Shown: piece by piece, positions 12,667 through 24,668 of the stretch
Layout of the letters: each line of letters starts with the position of its first letter
Position numbering within the stretch: the first letter of the stretch is position 1
DNA from: Telmatactis stephensoni
Lineage: Eukaryota > Cnidaria > Anthozoa > Actiniaria > Isophelliidae
Length of the DNA: 64,000 bases
Reading direction: 5' to 3'
Assembly: GCA_029948255.1 (NCBI GenBank)
Contig: JALIZF010001875.1
Coordinates: forward strand, 682,001-746,000
Translations under genes and position numbers: made by a program
Notes under the pieces: generated by a model
What the model saw: the letters and a program-made list of their open reading frames with translations, nothing else
Database searches by the model: none
Told to the model about the DNA's origin: nothing

Positions 12667-13444
12667 GTAATTGGTAGATAGGTAAATGAATATGTTGCTG
12701 CATATTGTGGTGGCTCAATATCACATTTTTCATCTCCCAAATTATGGAAACCAAATCAGGTGAACTTTCCTTTGCCCCACCGCCCAACCATGCCCCCCAA
12801 CCAACCCACCCCCAGGTGACTGATAAATAAGTCAAATAATGACCAGTCCATTAGCAATTTGTAATTTTGTATGGTACATTACTTAAAGGCGACCTCATCC
12901 CTGTACTTGGAAACTTTTATTTCGAAAACTAAAAACTATTAAATAAATATAACATTCTTGATTAAAAATCCTGTACGTGTAGAGCTTTTTAAAAGTGAAG
13001 AAAATTCGGTCCAACGGCCGTGTACTTACAACCTGGTGCCTGGGTACGAGCGTGGCGTCACCCCAGGCCACGTCAGGTTGTGGAATCCTTGTTGCTCTGC
13101 TTGAAATACAACCTTACATCTGAAGATAGCTTTTTCCTTGGCCAAAAATGTCTTAGAAACTCCATTTTCACTGTAGTGTTCTCTGTTTTGGTTTGAAAGC
13201 CACGCCTGGAGAAGCCTGGGGTGACGTCACACATGACTAGTACCATACCCCTAACAGGCACGGCCATGGGTCTCTTGGGGAGATCAGAAATGGCTAAAAG
13301 TGCTACTTTGAAAATTCGCCAACATATAGTCGGGGTTTGTCGAAGTCGAAAACTTTTTTCGCCAAGGTGGAAGAAAAGTAATGAAGATTTTTGATAAAAT
13401 GGTTCCAAATAGGGGTTAGCCTCCCGTTGTTTTTCGGAATGGGG
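12667..13444. other. No gene seen
   Basis: A minus-strand frame of 111 codons lies at 13073-13408. Its translation has no recognisable domain and no splice or start context I would trust. The sequence may be part of an old repeat. Confidence 0.45.
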
Positions 13445-13631
13445 TCCCGTGCCCTCAGGTGTTCCTCAAGGCCAAATTAGGTATTTGTTCCTTATTATGA
13501 TTAATGATCTCAAAGTTACCGAATCTTCTTTGTGGAAGTTTGTTGATGACACAACGGCACGGCTGAAATTGTATCTAAAGGCCAGCCTAGTATGGCTCAA
13601 GCAATATCTGATAAGTAGTTCAACGGTCTAA
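13445..13631 (+). pseudogene. Non-LTR reverse transcriptase fragment
   Basis: The translation contains GVPQGQIRYLFLIMINDL followed about 15 residues later by FVDDT. These are diverged versions of the GVPQGS-L-PLLF-I-INDL motif and the (F/Y)ADD catalytic motif of CR1/jockey-type LINEs. The catalytic Ala is replaced by Val, and the fragment ends at a stop shortly after. It is a short decayed remnant. Confidence 0.72.
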
Positions 13632-13675
13632 AGAAAATAGAGTCCAGCTTAATTCGGATACGTGTAAGAAGCTTA

Positions 13676-13835
13676 GGGCCGGTTTACACACCGCATAAGT
13701 ATAAGTATACGCAGACTCAGTAGTGTACTGCTCATTAGAAGTTTTTGTTTTTTCTCACACCTAAGTGATAAATGCGCTACTGAGTCTGCGTATGTTGCTT
13801 GCGTTTATGCTTATGTCGCTAGTGTGAACCGGCCC
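13676..13835. mobile_element. Harbinger-like MITE with TTA duplication
   Basis: The 160-bp element begins GGGCCGGTTTACACACC. Its other end, reverse-complemented, begins GGGCCGGTTCACAC. It is flanked by TTA on both sides. Three-base TWA duplications with GGGCC-type ends are typical of PIF/Harbinger derivatives. Confidence 0.85.
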
Positions 13836-13974
13836 TTAGGATTTCATTCGCTAAATGTCAACCTGAGTTTCCCCCCTATTGTAGTAGACAATAGAGGTTG
13901 TAGAAAGTACCAAGTTGTTGGGTCTTACTATTAGTCATAATTAAACTTGGAACGCCCATGTTGACGCAGTCTAA

Positions 13975-14207
13975 GGCCCAGTTCAGACGTCGAACTTTTG
14001 CCGCGTCGAATTTAATAGTTGTATTTTGTAGATGAGAAGTACGACGTCTGAACCAAATGAATTTGACAAATTTGATTTAAACTGAATTTTTCAATTTAAT
14101 ACTTAATCAAATCTGTCAAATACAATAGGTTCAGACGCCGCACTTCTCATTTAGAAAATGTAACTATTATATTCGACACGGCAAAAGTTCGACGTCTGAA
14201 CTTGGCC
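13975..14207. mobile_element. Harbinger-like MITE with TAA duplication, copy 1
   Basis: The inverted ends GGCCCAGTTCAGACGTCGAA and its near-complement are flanked by TAA on both sides. The same family recurs at 28641-28761. Confidence 0.88.
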
Positions 14208-14292
14208 TAAGAAGTTATACTTCTTAGTGCAGTAATTAAACAGGGCTAAAGTTCCTGCTCAAGACTTGTTTTATATCACGTGTATTAGGTAA

Positions 14293-14863
14293 GTAATACC
14301 ATGATCACCTCGGGATCTATTGTTTTTGGAGGGACGTTTAATCGCTAACATCCCTCCCTCATGAATAGAAAGAGGGAAAATTAGTTCTAATATTCCCTCA
14401 TTAATTATGAATGAGGGATGATTAGAACTAATCGTCCCTCATCCATAATTAATTAGGGACGATTAGAACTAATCGTCCCTCATGTTATTCATGAGTGCTT
14501 GTCCCTCATTTAACGCAATCATCGGGACGATCGGGACAACTTTGCACGCTGTCCCGAAACTCTATAACTTTCTAACGCACCGATACCTCTTACCACTGCA
14601 CACTCTTACGCGTGTGGGATCTATGCATTCTATTTTGCGCATGAGCATAACGACACAAAGAGAGCATTTAGCTTTCGAATTGATTAACAACCTATAAATA
14701 CTTGTTCATTGTAAGTATATAACAAAGAAATATATTTTCGAAAGTCCCCAGAGAACAGGGTTACGCACAATTGGTAATAAAAGAATTGTATAATATTTTC
14801 AAGTTTTGGATGAACAAACAGCGAAGTATATTTCGTTTATTTCCTCGGTGATCATGGTATTAC
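14293..14863. mobile_element. Inverted-repeat element with GTAATACCATGATCACC ends
   Basis: The ends at about 14293 and 14863 are inverted copies (GTAATACCATGATCACC). The interior includes further palindromic blocks around AGGGACGATTAGAACTAATC. No coding capacity is evident. Confidence 0.7.
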
Positions 14864-14864
14864 A

Positions 14865-15028
14865 AAGTAATACCATGACTTCTTCGGGATATTAGTGATT
14901 AAATGTCCCCTCAGCCTCGGGAGGTTTAGTAAAAGTCCCTCGGCCTACGGCCTCGGGACTTCCACTAAACCTCCCTCGGCTTCGGGGACATTTAATCACT
15001 AATATCCCTCAGGGTCATGGTATTACTT
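14865..15028. mobile_element. Near-perfect palindromic MITE, AAGTAATACCATGAC ends
   Basis: Two arms of about 80 bp run from AAGTAATACCATGAC to a GGCCTACGGCC centre and back. The element abuts the preceding one and shares the GTAATACCATGA end, so the two probably belong to one family. Confidence 0.85.
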
Positions 15029-15417
15029 ATAATCATTGATTATGAAATCCCAGTTTTTCACCAGCTCTCCCTGAATGCCTTAAAACTGAGTTAGAACGGT
15101 CACGGAAGAGAACCATGAACTATTACAATGTATCTTAATGCCTTAAGCATGTCGAAAATTGTAACTCTGACACAGCACCACGATAATAATTTGCAACACG
15201 TTATTCAATGATATTCTTAGTAATCCTAGTCACGTTACTTAAAGGCCACCTAATTCCTATTATTTAGATGGCCTTTAACAACTTACAAATAAAATAAATA
15301 AAATAAATAATAAATAATCTTCTACAGCAGATCCACGTATTCTTCTGCTGGCACTCACACTCACTACCTCTACATTAAATATTTTGCATACATCGTTCAA
15401 CTCATATGTTGATTTTT

Positions 15418-15592
15418 AATTTGCTGAGGGAGGAATAACCGGATAACCCGGAGAATTAAAAAAACCCTCGTGGCATGGTGGAGAACAACACATCAAACAA
15501 ACTCCATTCACATATGATCCGATGCCCGAGCCGAACCCGGACCACAGCGGTGAAAGGCCAGTTCTCTCACCACTCGGCAAACCCAATGATCT
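15418..15592 (-). mobile_element. tRNA-derived SINE
   Basis: The minus-strand head carries an A-box-like TTGCCGAGTGGTGAGAG (about 15565-15580) and a B-box-like GGTCCGGGTTCGGCTC (about 15528-15543). A non-tRNA body ending in an AT-poor tail follows. The A and B boxes form the internal RNA polymerase III promoter. The cloverleaf is not intact, so it is a SINE rather than a tRNA gene. Confidence 0.7.
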
Positions 15593-15599
15593 GAAATGA

Positions 15600-16240
15600 T
15601 CACATACCAAAACGCTAAAAATACGCAATTCGGAATTTTTTCGGAACTTTGGAGCGACAAATATTATTTGATATTATTTGCAAATCTTGTCCCAGCCCTC
15701 TCTCGGAAAAGCGACGTTTTAGCCCGATTTTGAGGATGTTTTATAAAATTATTCCACAAATTTTATCTTACAGTCGTTTTCTAGTATATATCAAAGTATT
15801 AAAAAAAGCCGCTGGAAGTGTCAATTTTTTGACCAGATGATGATTCAGTTATATGAGTTATCGCTCCGTTTTCTCAACAAAAACGTAAAACTCAACAACC
15901 AGAGATAGCCTGACTGTAGGTTAGGTATAGAAATACTATGCTATTAACATTATCATATCATCAGTGGTGCATTGTTGAAGTTGTGAGTAATATTTGCTTG
16001 ATGCTGTATTAAGGTAAAAAATCGACACGAAATCGCATATTCACATTCAAGCCGCTGTAGTGCAAAAGCGAGAACAGTACATTTGTTTTGCATTCCTGCA
16101 TTTTTTGAAAGTCCAATCTGCAATGTACCTTTGTGCCGAGTTTCAAGAAATTCTTGGATTTTTTTCCTTTCAATGGAATTACCTTAATCTACCCAGAACA
16201 CATACCAATCTGTACTAATGGTAAAAATGTGTAAACTTTA
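15600..16240. other. No gene seen
   Basis: Short frames only, with no supported feature. Confidence 0.5.
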
Positions 16241-16495
16241 TAATAGTCCAGTTTCTAGTTAATAGAGACCGCTGAGCTTCCTGACAAAAGGCGCATTTAT
16301 ACAGGGTTAGCCTCCTTTTCGAGAAAGACCCATGGGAGTAAATGCGATTTTTTTGGTTTTGTTTTGTTTTGTTAACAACAGAAACAAATCGAGTTTACTC
16401 CCATGGGTCTTTCTTGAAAAGGAGGCTAACCCTGTATAAATGCGCCTTTTGTTAGGAAGTTCAGAGGTCTCTAGTAACTGGAAACTGGACTATTA
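16241..16495. mobile_element. Palindromic MITE, TAATAGTCCAG ends
   Basis: Two arms of about 110 bp are inverted copies, sharing for example TTTATACAGGGTTAGCCTCC. They surround a short GTTTT-rich loop and run from TAATAGTCCAG to CTGGACTATTA. The arms differ at only a few positions, so the copy is young or gene-converted. Confidence 0.88.
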
Positions 16496-18291
16496 GGCTG
16501 AATTTAGGATATTATACTTCGTCTATAGTTTTCAGTATATTTTATCTATTTTACAATTCACTTATATGATTTATAATTTATCATATAGTTGTATATATTC
16601 GTTTTATTATTTACAAATGTAAATTTTACGTAATTCAGCTGCTCACGCAACTGCGGTGTAAATTCTTTCAATAAATTCATCCATCCATCAATGAAGCTAC
16701 CGCAAAAGTTGTGGAAGTGTATAGGTATGAAACGTCATAAGGGTAAAGGCTTATTTTTTTGCATTGAACACTAGAAGAATTAAAAATCCATAGCTCATAT
16801 GTTCAACTCACGCGCTGATTGGCTATAGGCCTACTCCGGTCCCTATAGTCGCCTTAAGTTGCCCAAAGTCGCCCAAAGTCGCATTAAACCGCACAAAGTC
16901 GTATTAAATCTCCTTAAAGTTTATTGCTAAAAAGCCATTTAGAACTATAGAAATTGATATTTGTGACAGATATTACTTATACTAATACAAGCAACCATAG
17001 GTTTTACAAGAAGTCTAAGATAATTATATGATGTTGTTTCCCACACCACAGAAAATAGAGCCAATCAGAAAGAAAGCTGTTGTATATTCGGCGATAACTG
17101 TCTCTTCCCATGAGACATTGCAGGAATTGGCTATATTTTCTATTGTTTATTTAAGGATAAAATAGGTAACAGTTATACATGATGGTTTCTCGTGGTATAC
17201 CTTGGATATTCCACTTATTACTTGTATTTTCTTTATATACAAACTCACCTATAAAGGCTCATGTGTATATTAGCTAGAAAATACGTGACTCGTGCGATAT
17301 TCCTATGGTATTCCACTTGAAATCATGATATAACTAGTATCTATCTACCAATGTTAACTGTAGGAAAGTCTTATAAGTTATAGTAACACACTATAGATGG
17401 AAGATACTATGGTTAATATTTGATGTTTATTGGTGATAAGTACTATAATTATACTGTTTTAATTTTTTAAAGACATGTTTCACACACACCATCCTCAAAA
17501 TGAGTTTACTTAGAGCTGTCCTTTATAGTTTTTCATGACTGATGACTTTGCCATTTAAGTTGTTCCTGAGCTATATGGTTGGCTGTTTAGCTTTTCAGTA
17601 TCTTGTTTAATTGTTGAGCGTTTCGCTCTATGCGTTCTCCTTTCAGCTTTCAGCGCCTTTCACTTCGCTACCGTCAATCAAAAATATCAAAGGTACCGAC
17701 TGATTATTTGTGATCGACGGTAGTAAAAAACGCCTTTTGCATCGCTGTTGGTATTTGAACTTCGGTGGTCACGTAATCATGAAAGTCGCTGTAAGTTAAT
17801 GAGAACATGCTGTGACTTGGTGGAGTCCTTTTAATCCCGAAGTTATAGTTAGACAAATTTAAAGATTTACATTAATAAATTTCGATTATCAGTATTGAAA
17901 CAGTCAACTATTTAGGTGACACCAATTCTCAAATAAGCCTGCCAAAAATAAGGGGGTTCAACTAATTGATCTGACAAATTTACAAGAGAAAGAAGGTAGG
18001 AACAAGGCCGGCATTAACATAATTTATCATTTTCCCTAGCTGGATCTTACCAAAAAGATCCCTCTGCTCGAAGGGTAAAAATATAGTAAATAACTTATCT
18101 AATTTAGTTGATGTCACCTATTCAACACTAAGACTAAATGGACTCTCGACTTTATACTTGCAATATAGGGACGGACTCAAGTGTCAAACTAAGTCATTAA
18201 TTGTAGACCTATGAGAGCTCTGAGACGCACTGTAAGAAGTTTTTAAGAACTGAGTCATCCATGGCCATAGTAGTAAGTTACTTTTAGCATA
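16496..18291. other. No gene seen
   Basis: AT-rich sequence. A short cluster of GTCGC-CCAAA words lies near 16850-16910, and a small inverted repeat around CTACCGTC/GACGGTAG lies near 17670-17725. No gene is supported. Confidence 0.5.
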
Positions 18292-18581
18292 CCGTATTTA
18301 CTCGAATAAGCGCCTCCCCCGAATAAGAGCCCCCTTTGGACAAAAAAAAATTAATAAGCGCCTCCCCCGAATAAGCGCCTCGCACCTCGTTATAGTATAC
18401 TAATACCAGTACTGTTGTAGTAGTATAACATTGATATTATTGATATTAAGAGGAAAGCATACTTTGACAGCAGTGTACGCGTTTCTTCCCGCTAAATAAG
18501 CGCCTCCCTCGAATAAGCGCCTCCCCCGAATAAGCGCCCCGTTTTAGACGTGAAAAATTTAATAAGCGCGAGTAAATACGG
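18292..18581. mobile_element. MITE with CCGTATTTACTCG ends and TA duplication
   Basis: The ends CCGTATTTACTCG and CGAGTAAATACGG are flanked by TA on each side. The subterminal word GAATAAGCGCCTCCC is repeated two to three times near each end in direct orientation, which could serve as repeated transposase binding sites. Confidence 0.85.
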
Positions 18582-18796
18582 TATTACAGCATATCCTGTA
18601 ACTTATTTAACTCAATCCACGAGTTTCCTACGCCATTGGCGGTGTGACTCTCTATATTTATTGTTTATCATACTTTATTACATAGATTCGATATAACGCG
18701 TGCTCTGATTGTCCAGAAAGCTATGATTTATTTCCTAACTGGCTGCACGGCTCCGTCTTTAACGTTGTAGCTAGGCTCTGTTATAAATCAATTAGA

Positions 18797-18975
18797 AAAC
18801 AGAAAGCCGCTTGCCCATTGCGTAATTGACGCGCTTGAGAAAATATATAGAACTCTTAACAAACTAGAATCGCACTCGGCTAAGCCTCGTGCCACTCTTA
18901 CGTTTGTTAATCGTTCTTTATATTTTCTCTCGTGCGTTTATAACGCCTTGGGCGCGCGACTTTCTGTTGTCCAAT
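18797..18975. repeat. Diverged inverted repeat
   Basis: The block 18797-18873 (AACAGAAAGCCGCTTGCCC through TTAACAAAC) recurs in inverted orientation at 18900-18975 with about 15-20 percent differences. It is probably an old palindromic MITE. Confidence 0.65.
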
Positions 18976-19439
18976 TGCTATTAACTAATTCATTTTACTT
19001 GCAAAAGACGATAAACCTCGTGAGCTTGTTTCTTATCACTTGTTGATAAAAAAAACACTTTCTTTTGAAAGTCACAAACTTCTATATCACTAAAGTTTTA
19101 AAATCAAAATCTTCTTATAAGTAGTTCGATAGATTATTTATTCCAATAAATACATTGCAGCTCCAAAGCGGAGTCGCCTATCACTAAATGCAATTAAATT
19201 TGCTGCATTGAGGAGAGACTGAAAATCAACTCACAAATGCAGTAGGTCCCAAAAGGCTATGTCCAGCAACATTTCATGCATCACGTATATATGGACATAT
19301 ACCGAAAAGGAGTTCTTTTTGCTTTAAAGATGACGTAATTTTCTCTAGATCTACTTTTCATTTTCCAACAATTAATATTGATTGTTGCTGTTGTTGTTGT
19401 TTTTTTTCGAGTAGGGGAGGGGGGGGGGGGGGGGGCTTA

Positions 19440-20538
19440 GATACTTAGTCCCTTGTGTTTTTAGTTGGTTGTTAATAATTGCATAATTTGTTTAAAACTG
19501 ATTGCTTAGCCGAGTTGATGCTTGTGTTGCGTAGGTGACGTGGTTGGGTTACTAGCTTGGTTGCTTGGATAGTTGCTTGGGTTTCTCGGTAGAGTAGTTG
19601 CTTGGTTGGTTACATGTGTGCTTGACTTGTTAGTTGGGTGCTTGCTTGTTGCTTGGTTGAGTGGTACGTTGTTTTGTTAGTTTGCTTTGAAAGTTGTTTG
19701 GTTGGCTGCCTGCCTACTTAATTCGCTGCTTGGTTAAGTTAGTTGAGTATTGGGTGTGATGTGTGCACTGGGTGATTGCAGTTGATTGGCCTCTTGCATG
19801 ATTGCTTGGCTGGTTCTTTATTGCTTTGATGGGTTGTTGCTTGATTGGGTGGCTGCATGGATGGCTAGCTGGTTGGCTTGTTGAATGGTTGTTTTATGAA
19901 TTGCTTGCTTGATTGCTTTATTGGTAGCTTGCTTTTTTATTATTATTTGTATTTTTTGCTTGCTTGGTTGCTTAGGTAGTTGCCTGGTTAGCCACATGTG
20001 CTTGGTTGTTTGCTTCGGTTGTTGTTGGTGTGGCCCCTGATTGGTTGCTTTGTAGATTCTTTAGTTGGTTGGTTGGTTCCTGGTTCGGTTGTTGCTCGGG
20101 TGGCTGTTGGTTTGCTGCATGGTTAGTTGCTTTGTTGCTTGATTACTTTGTTGTATGGTCGCTTGAGTGGTTGGTTGGTTCGTCGCTTGCGTGGTTGTGC
20201 TGGTTGCTGCTTACATATGTTGCTTTGATGGTCAATTAGTTGGTTGGATGTAGTTTAAAGGTTCGTTGCCTGGTGCGTTGCTTGGTTGGTTGCTTAAGTG
20301 AGTTGTCTGGTTGTTCGTTGTTCGTTTTTTTAAAGACTCAATTGTTGCTTGAGTTAAGGCAATTTTTGGTTTGGTTGGTTAGTTGGTTGATTGGTCGGTC
20401 GGTCGGTCGGTCGGTCGGTCGGTCGGTGGATTTGTTAGTTGGTTGGATGGCTATTCGATTGGTTGCTTCGTTGACTGGTTCATCGCTTGGTTGGATAATT
20501 GGTTGGTTAGTTGACTCATTGCTTTGTTTGCTGGTTGG
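19440..20538. repeat. Degenerate GGTT/GCTTGGTT tandem repeat, 1.1 kb
   Basis: Tetramer-based words (TTGGTTGC, GGTTGGTT, GCTTGGTT) fill the block, and a purer GGTC run lies at 20392-20427. It begins after a poly-G run at 19414-19435 and ends at the stop codon of the GPCR gene. On the minus strand it would therefore form the receptor's 3' untranslated region. The Leu/Val/Trp-rich plus-strand frames here are artefacts. Confidence 0.9.
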
Positions 20539-22283
20539 TTAGTTGAGTGCTTGTTTGGTTGGTGCTTCTTCTTTGCTTTTTTTGGACAAGACCTTTCCTC
20601 TTATCATATCACCATACAGCTTTCTTGCACGTCCACTAAAGGCAAAGGCAATAGCAATGTACACACCCTGTAGACAATTAAGGACTACAAAGATGTACGA
20701 GATAGACACCCAACCAAAAGGAAGAAGGAAACCAAAGATCCAAGTAAAGCCCATCAGTGATCCAATTCTGACGTAGACACCAAACTCGCGCCGCCTATCT
20801 GACTGGTTTGAGATGGCCCTTGCTTGATTACGTGTACTTCTGATGGACTTTACTGTCAGGCAGTAGAAGATGATATTGAAGGTCATTGCTAATCCAGCAG
20901 GGGCGACAAAAAAAGATAATTTAGCGGTGTTATCAGAAATCCAGCAGGCATAATAAGATCCATAGCCCAAAGAGACGATGCCTGATTGGTCAATAGCGAT
21001 GCAGATAGCCACGTACACCATGGTGGACAGCCAAGCAATGGCGGCATACTTCAATGAACGGATACACTTCTTATGTTTAGGATGAGCTGGTGGTCGGCCT
21101 GTCTTTGTGAAGGCTTTCCAGGTGTCAAAGGCGATGATTGAGGTCCACATGAACGATGCTAGGAAAAAGTAGTGCAAAAGTACGGCTATAACAGTGCAAA
21201 CGATTGGCATTTCTGTCTTGTCACTTCCAATGACCCACAGGAGTTGTTGAAGCAGGATAGAGAGGCTGAGATTCATCACGTTAATGCCTGGTGGTGTACG
21301 TAGCTCACTGAACAAGGAATAGGTTACGAGAACAAATACCAGGGCTACAATCGATATCCCCATGCATATTTCTGTCAAGACCTCAAGGACACTGGCATCA
21401 TCTGCAATTAATTTTGGGAAATTCTCGCATATATACAGACTATTGTTATACCACACGTATCTTTTCTGATTATAAAGTCGTCTGGTGGCATTAACATATA
21501 TCGATTTGTTATGCAAAACTGTGAATTCCCCTTCGTTCATTAAAACTAAATCTCCAGAGCAATTTGTAATAGTTTTAGTAGACTTTATACAGACAAGGAC
21601 ACTACGATTGTGCCACCAAACATACTGCGAAAAATCAAAGACATTCACTGGATAAGCATGTATGAAAAGTGATTTATTTTGAAGCACTGTGAATTCCCCA
21701 TGTTTTACTGAGAGCCATTTTCCCGAGCAACTGATGTTTTCTTTGGTTTTAAGAACCTTTACCGTTCCAAAGTGAAATATTATTTGCTGTCTTTCGAACA
21801 CTACTGTGTTTGCATCAACGAACAATGGACGAATTGACAAACGGTTTTGGCACCACCATTTCAATTTGCACTCAAGAAATTCACCCAGCTCCTTCTTTAC
21901 ACAGACGGCCACCTTTCCATCTCCGAATGAAACGTATTTCGAAGAATTGTACACTTTCTTTGGATCAACATTTATCATAATGGATTTGTTTCTCATGATA
22001 AATTCTCCTTTTTCCAACAAAATCCATTGTTCAGAACAGTTAGTTTCTTTCTGAATAACCGTAACATTTATAGGTTCACTGTGATTGTTGGATTCAAAAA
22101 AGGCCTTGTAACCTTCGGCCAATTGAGATTGATTCATTTTTTCTCCAGAAACGTATGTTATTGGACGAGAATTTGGCAATGTCTTCCTACAAGTATGTGA
22201 GAGATTGTCATAGATCATTGGTGGTTTGCACCAGCTGCGTTTCGGTTGAATCTTCTGAATAACTCCATGGTAACTTTTTGTGT
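20539..22283 (-). CDS. Methuselah-like GPCR, main exon (ectodomain plus seven helices)
   Basis: This large last exon encodes 580 residues and a stop. It begins at a splice acceptor (TTTCAG then ACACAAAAAG at 22283). The ectodomain has three diverged copies of a module of about 60-85 residues: Cys-Ser-x2-W, then GEF, then NKS(I/L), then a Tyr and V/L-x-V/I-C. This pattern is known from Methuselah-type receptors. The seven-helix domain of secretin/adhesion (class B) type spans roughly residues 344-592 of the joined protein. It has the expected Cys pair at the top of helix 3 (MPIVCTV) and in the second extracellular loop (YYACWIS), plus a long sixth helix with GFTWIFGF. Many N-glycosylation sequons are present. 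No GPS autoproteolysis site is visible. It is a plasma-membrane receptor; ligand unknown. Confidence 0.92.
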
Positions 22284-22981
22284 CTGAAATGTATAAATGG
22301 ATTATATTAGACAATAGCCATTAGTTTGATATATAGGATATATCATCTCGAGCTTAGACTGTCGATGATAAATCCTTCATCTTCATGAGTGGGCGTTATT
22401 TGAATGATTTATCACATGTTTTGCCCTAATTTACCAATCTAGAGAATCTTCAATTTTGCAACGTGTTTCTGTTGATGATTGTGTATTCATTCATTTCATG
22501 AAACCTTCTACAGCCTGGAGAGTCAAGTATTTCTGCAACGAAAAAATGCAACTATCCCGCTCTTTTTCTTGGGACGCAAATTAAACATTCCGATGATTTC
22601 ACAATCACAGCAGCTGAATCACTTGATCAAAAGAACAAGCATGACTTTGTGCCCTACTGAATCCAATCTTACCACCTTAAGGACTTTAAGGTATCGGGAG
22701 ACCTTTGCAACTGATTTCTACCACCACTCACTGAAAACCCCATAGCGCAGTAGCTATTTATCTGATAGAAATATCCCGGGGGGAGGTACTCCAATCGGAA
22801 AAAGGCGGGGATGCGTTAAGGGGTGAAAATCAAGGATCTGGTAATTAATGGAGTGTATTGTAAAGAAAGGTCTGAACCCAGGTGAATGAATGTTTATCGA
22901 AGTAACAATATTTGTCGAAGTGACAATATTTGTAATGTGATCATCCGGGTGGATGTAGTCCTGTGAAGGACTATTTGGTGT
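22284..22981. other. Intronic sequence next to the GPCR main exon
   Basis: No exon is recognised between the GPCR acceptor and the hammerhead-like motif. Frames in both directions are short and featureless. Confidence 0.45.
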
Positions 22982-23024
22982 GACTGACGTTTCGACAACC
23001 TGAGCGGAAGTCATCTTCAGAGTC
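22982..23024 (-). ncRNA. Hammerhead-like motif, Penelope-type
   Basis: On the minus strand, GACT precedes CTGAAGA. An imperfect helix II follows (GACTTCC against GGTTGTC with a central U-U mismatch pair), then GAAAC, then the triplet GTC and AGTC pairing with the first GACT. The catalytic core matches, but helix III is almost absent. Activity may need dimerisation, or it may be a decayed copy. The arrangement parallels the better motif at 11416-11458. Confidence 0.55.
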
Positions 23025-23050
23025 AATTAAGTGAAGATTTTGCTTTTGTT

Positions 23051-23142
23051 CACAAGCCTATTGTAGGGCGCCGGTAGTTCAAGTTAGCGTGAATCACTCA
23101 ACCGCTCAATCAAGCTACCGGCGCCATACAATAGGCTTGTGA
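23051..23142. mobile_element. Short palindromic MITE
   Basis: CACAAGCCTATTGTAGGGCG and its near-complement lie at 23051-23077 and 23116-23142. Together with CGCCGGTAG they form a stem of about 27 bp around a 38-base loop. Confidence 0.75.
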
Positions 23143-23157
23143 AAAAAAGCAAAAAAG

Positions 23158-23216
23158 TGCAGTGCAGTGCAGTGCAGTGCAATGCAATACAATACTATAC
23201 AATACAATACTAATGG
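23158..23216. repeat. (TGCAG)n grading into (CAATA)n
   Basis: Pentamers change progressively from TGCAG through TGCAA to TACAA over 59 bp. Confidence 0.9.
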
Positions 23217-24668
23217 TTCGTAATTCCAACTTTTGTCCCCCGACTTTGTATTTGGTTTTTTGTCGAAAACTTTCTTGAATCCTCTCTTTTTATCACGAAA
23301 CTGAAGTATAATCCAGTAAATCGGTAGAGAATATGCTTTGCTTATTTTCATTTGTGTTCCATTTTGTAAAATACGATTTTTGTCCAGTTTCGTGCGGCCG
23401 TGGGGACGAGTCCCGAAAGTGTGACTAAAACCTCAGTTTTTTGCTAAAAATGCTGAAACTTTCCAGGATTAATTCAGACATAATTCAGCACTTTTTATCC
23501 AATATCAGGCCACAACACAGTTAATTTAAGCCGCGGGACAATGCCATTTAAGATTTTCCAAAAAGTCTCAGGAATCTGCAAGTACTTTACGAGACCTGAC
23601 GCAAAATCAAGGTTTTCAAACTTAGATAAAAAAGTTCACGGCTTAAAAATCGTTGTTTTTTCGCGACCTAGATTGGTTTCTTCAACTTCGTGCTTATCTA
23701 CCCGATTGAAAGAACGCATGCAAACAATATCAACTCAACAGATAGCGTATTTCAGGAATTATTAAACTTTTCCCCAAAAAGGCCAAAAAGGGGAAATGTC
23801 CCTCGTTTCAACTTTTAGTTAAAACTTCTGAAAAAGTCGCACACCATTCAAAAAAATGAAATATGAGTAAGTATGCATCATACATAAGGATAATCTAGTG
23901 ATATCATTTGTTAAAACCATCTCATTTTGATTTTTTTTTTCTCTTTTTCTGGTGCATCTCTGGGACAATTCCCGTTCGGTATATTGCTTATATCTTGGAA
24001 ATAAAAACGTGTATTTTAAATGCACGTTTTATATTATAATCCGAGGTAAAGTGTTCATAGTTTCACATGAATTGCGATGTTTTTAAACAGTTTTCGATGT
24101 TCTGGCGCAACTTGGAAGAGGGAAATGTCTCTCAATTTTCGTTTTGGCCATTATTTTAGAAATATGCAAGTGACATCTGAAAAACATATATCATGTACAA
24201 CAATATATCATGTACAAGCTGAAAGTGATAATTATCAGTTTGCACAAATTTGTTTCTGTTTATATTTTTGGCAAATTTTCTGAGCAGCCCATGGGACAAT
24301 TCCCGTTCACTTCAAATGACGATATCTCGTAATATTCAATTTGTTGATCATTCATACTTTACACTGAAAACACAACGGAAATAGTCCCGAAGGGATATTT
24401 AAGGTGTTCTAGAAAAAGGACCAGAATCTGTGTAAGGCTGTTTTACCATACGCTAGTTTTCTTCTCGTTGCCATGGCAACTACTTGGCGACTTCTCTTAA
24501 AACTGTTTAGGGCACATTTTTAAAGCACAAAATCATTTTTTGTCTTTTTTTTTTGTCAAATGTGAGTTTCTAAAGGCAAATGGATAGATGATTGCTGCAT
24601 TAACAAACATGCATTTTCTGAGTAGGATAAATAATTCTCTAGCGTAATTCAATTTTGAAAGCCAATTC
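23217..24668. other. No gene seen; part of the GPCR intron
   Basis: Several words recur within the block (for example GGGAAATGTC near 23792 and 24120, and GGGACAATTCCCGTTC near 23961 and 24293). This suggests an old internally repeated element. No coding feature is supported. Confidence 0.45.

Noticed and set aside
12479..12835. 118-codon minus frame
   Set aside because: Its centre is the CAGA microsatellite, and the flanks have no recognisable content.
20006..20542. Leu/Val/Trp-rich frames that look like membrane proteins
   Set aside because: They translate the degenerate GGTT repeat and run against the GPCR gene's 3' end.
22754..23026. 90-codon minus frame over the second hammerhead-like motif
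   Set aside because: No domain is recognisable, and the sequence is better explained as the structured end of a retroelement.
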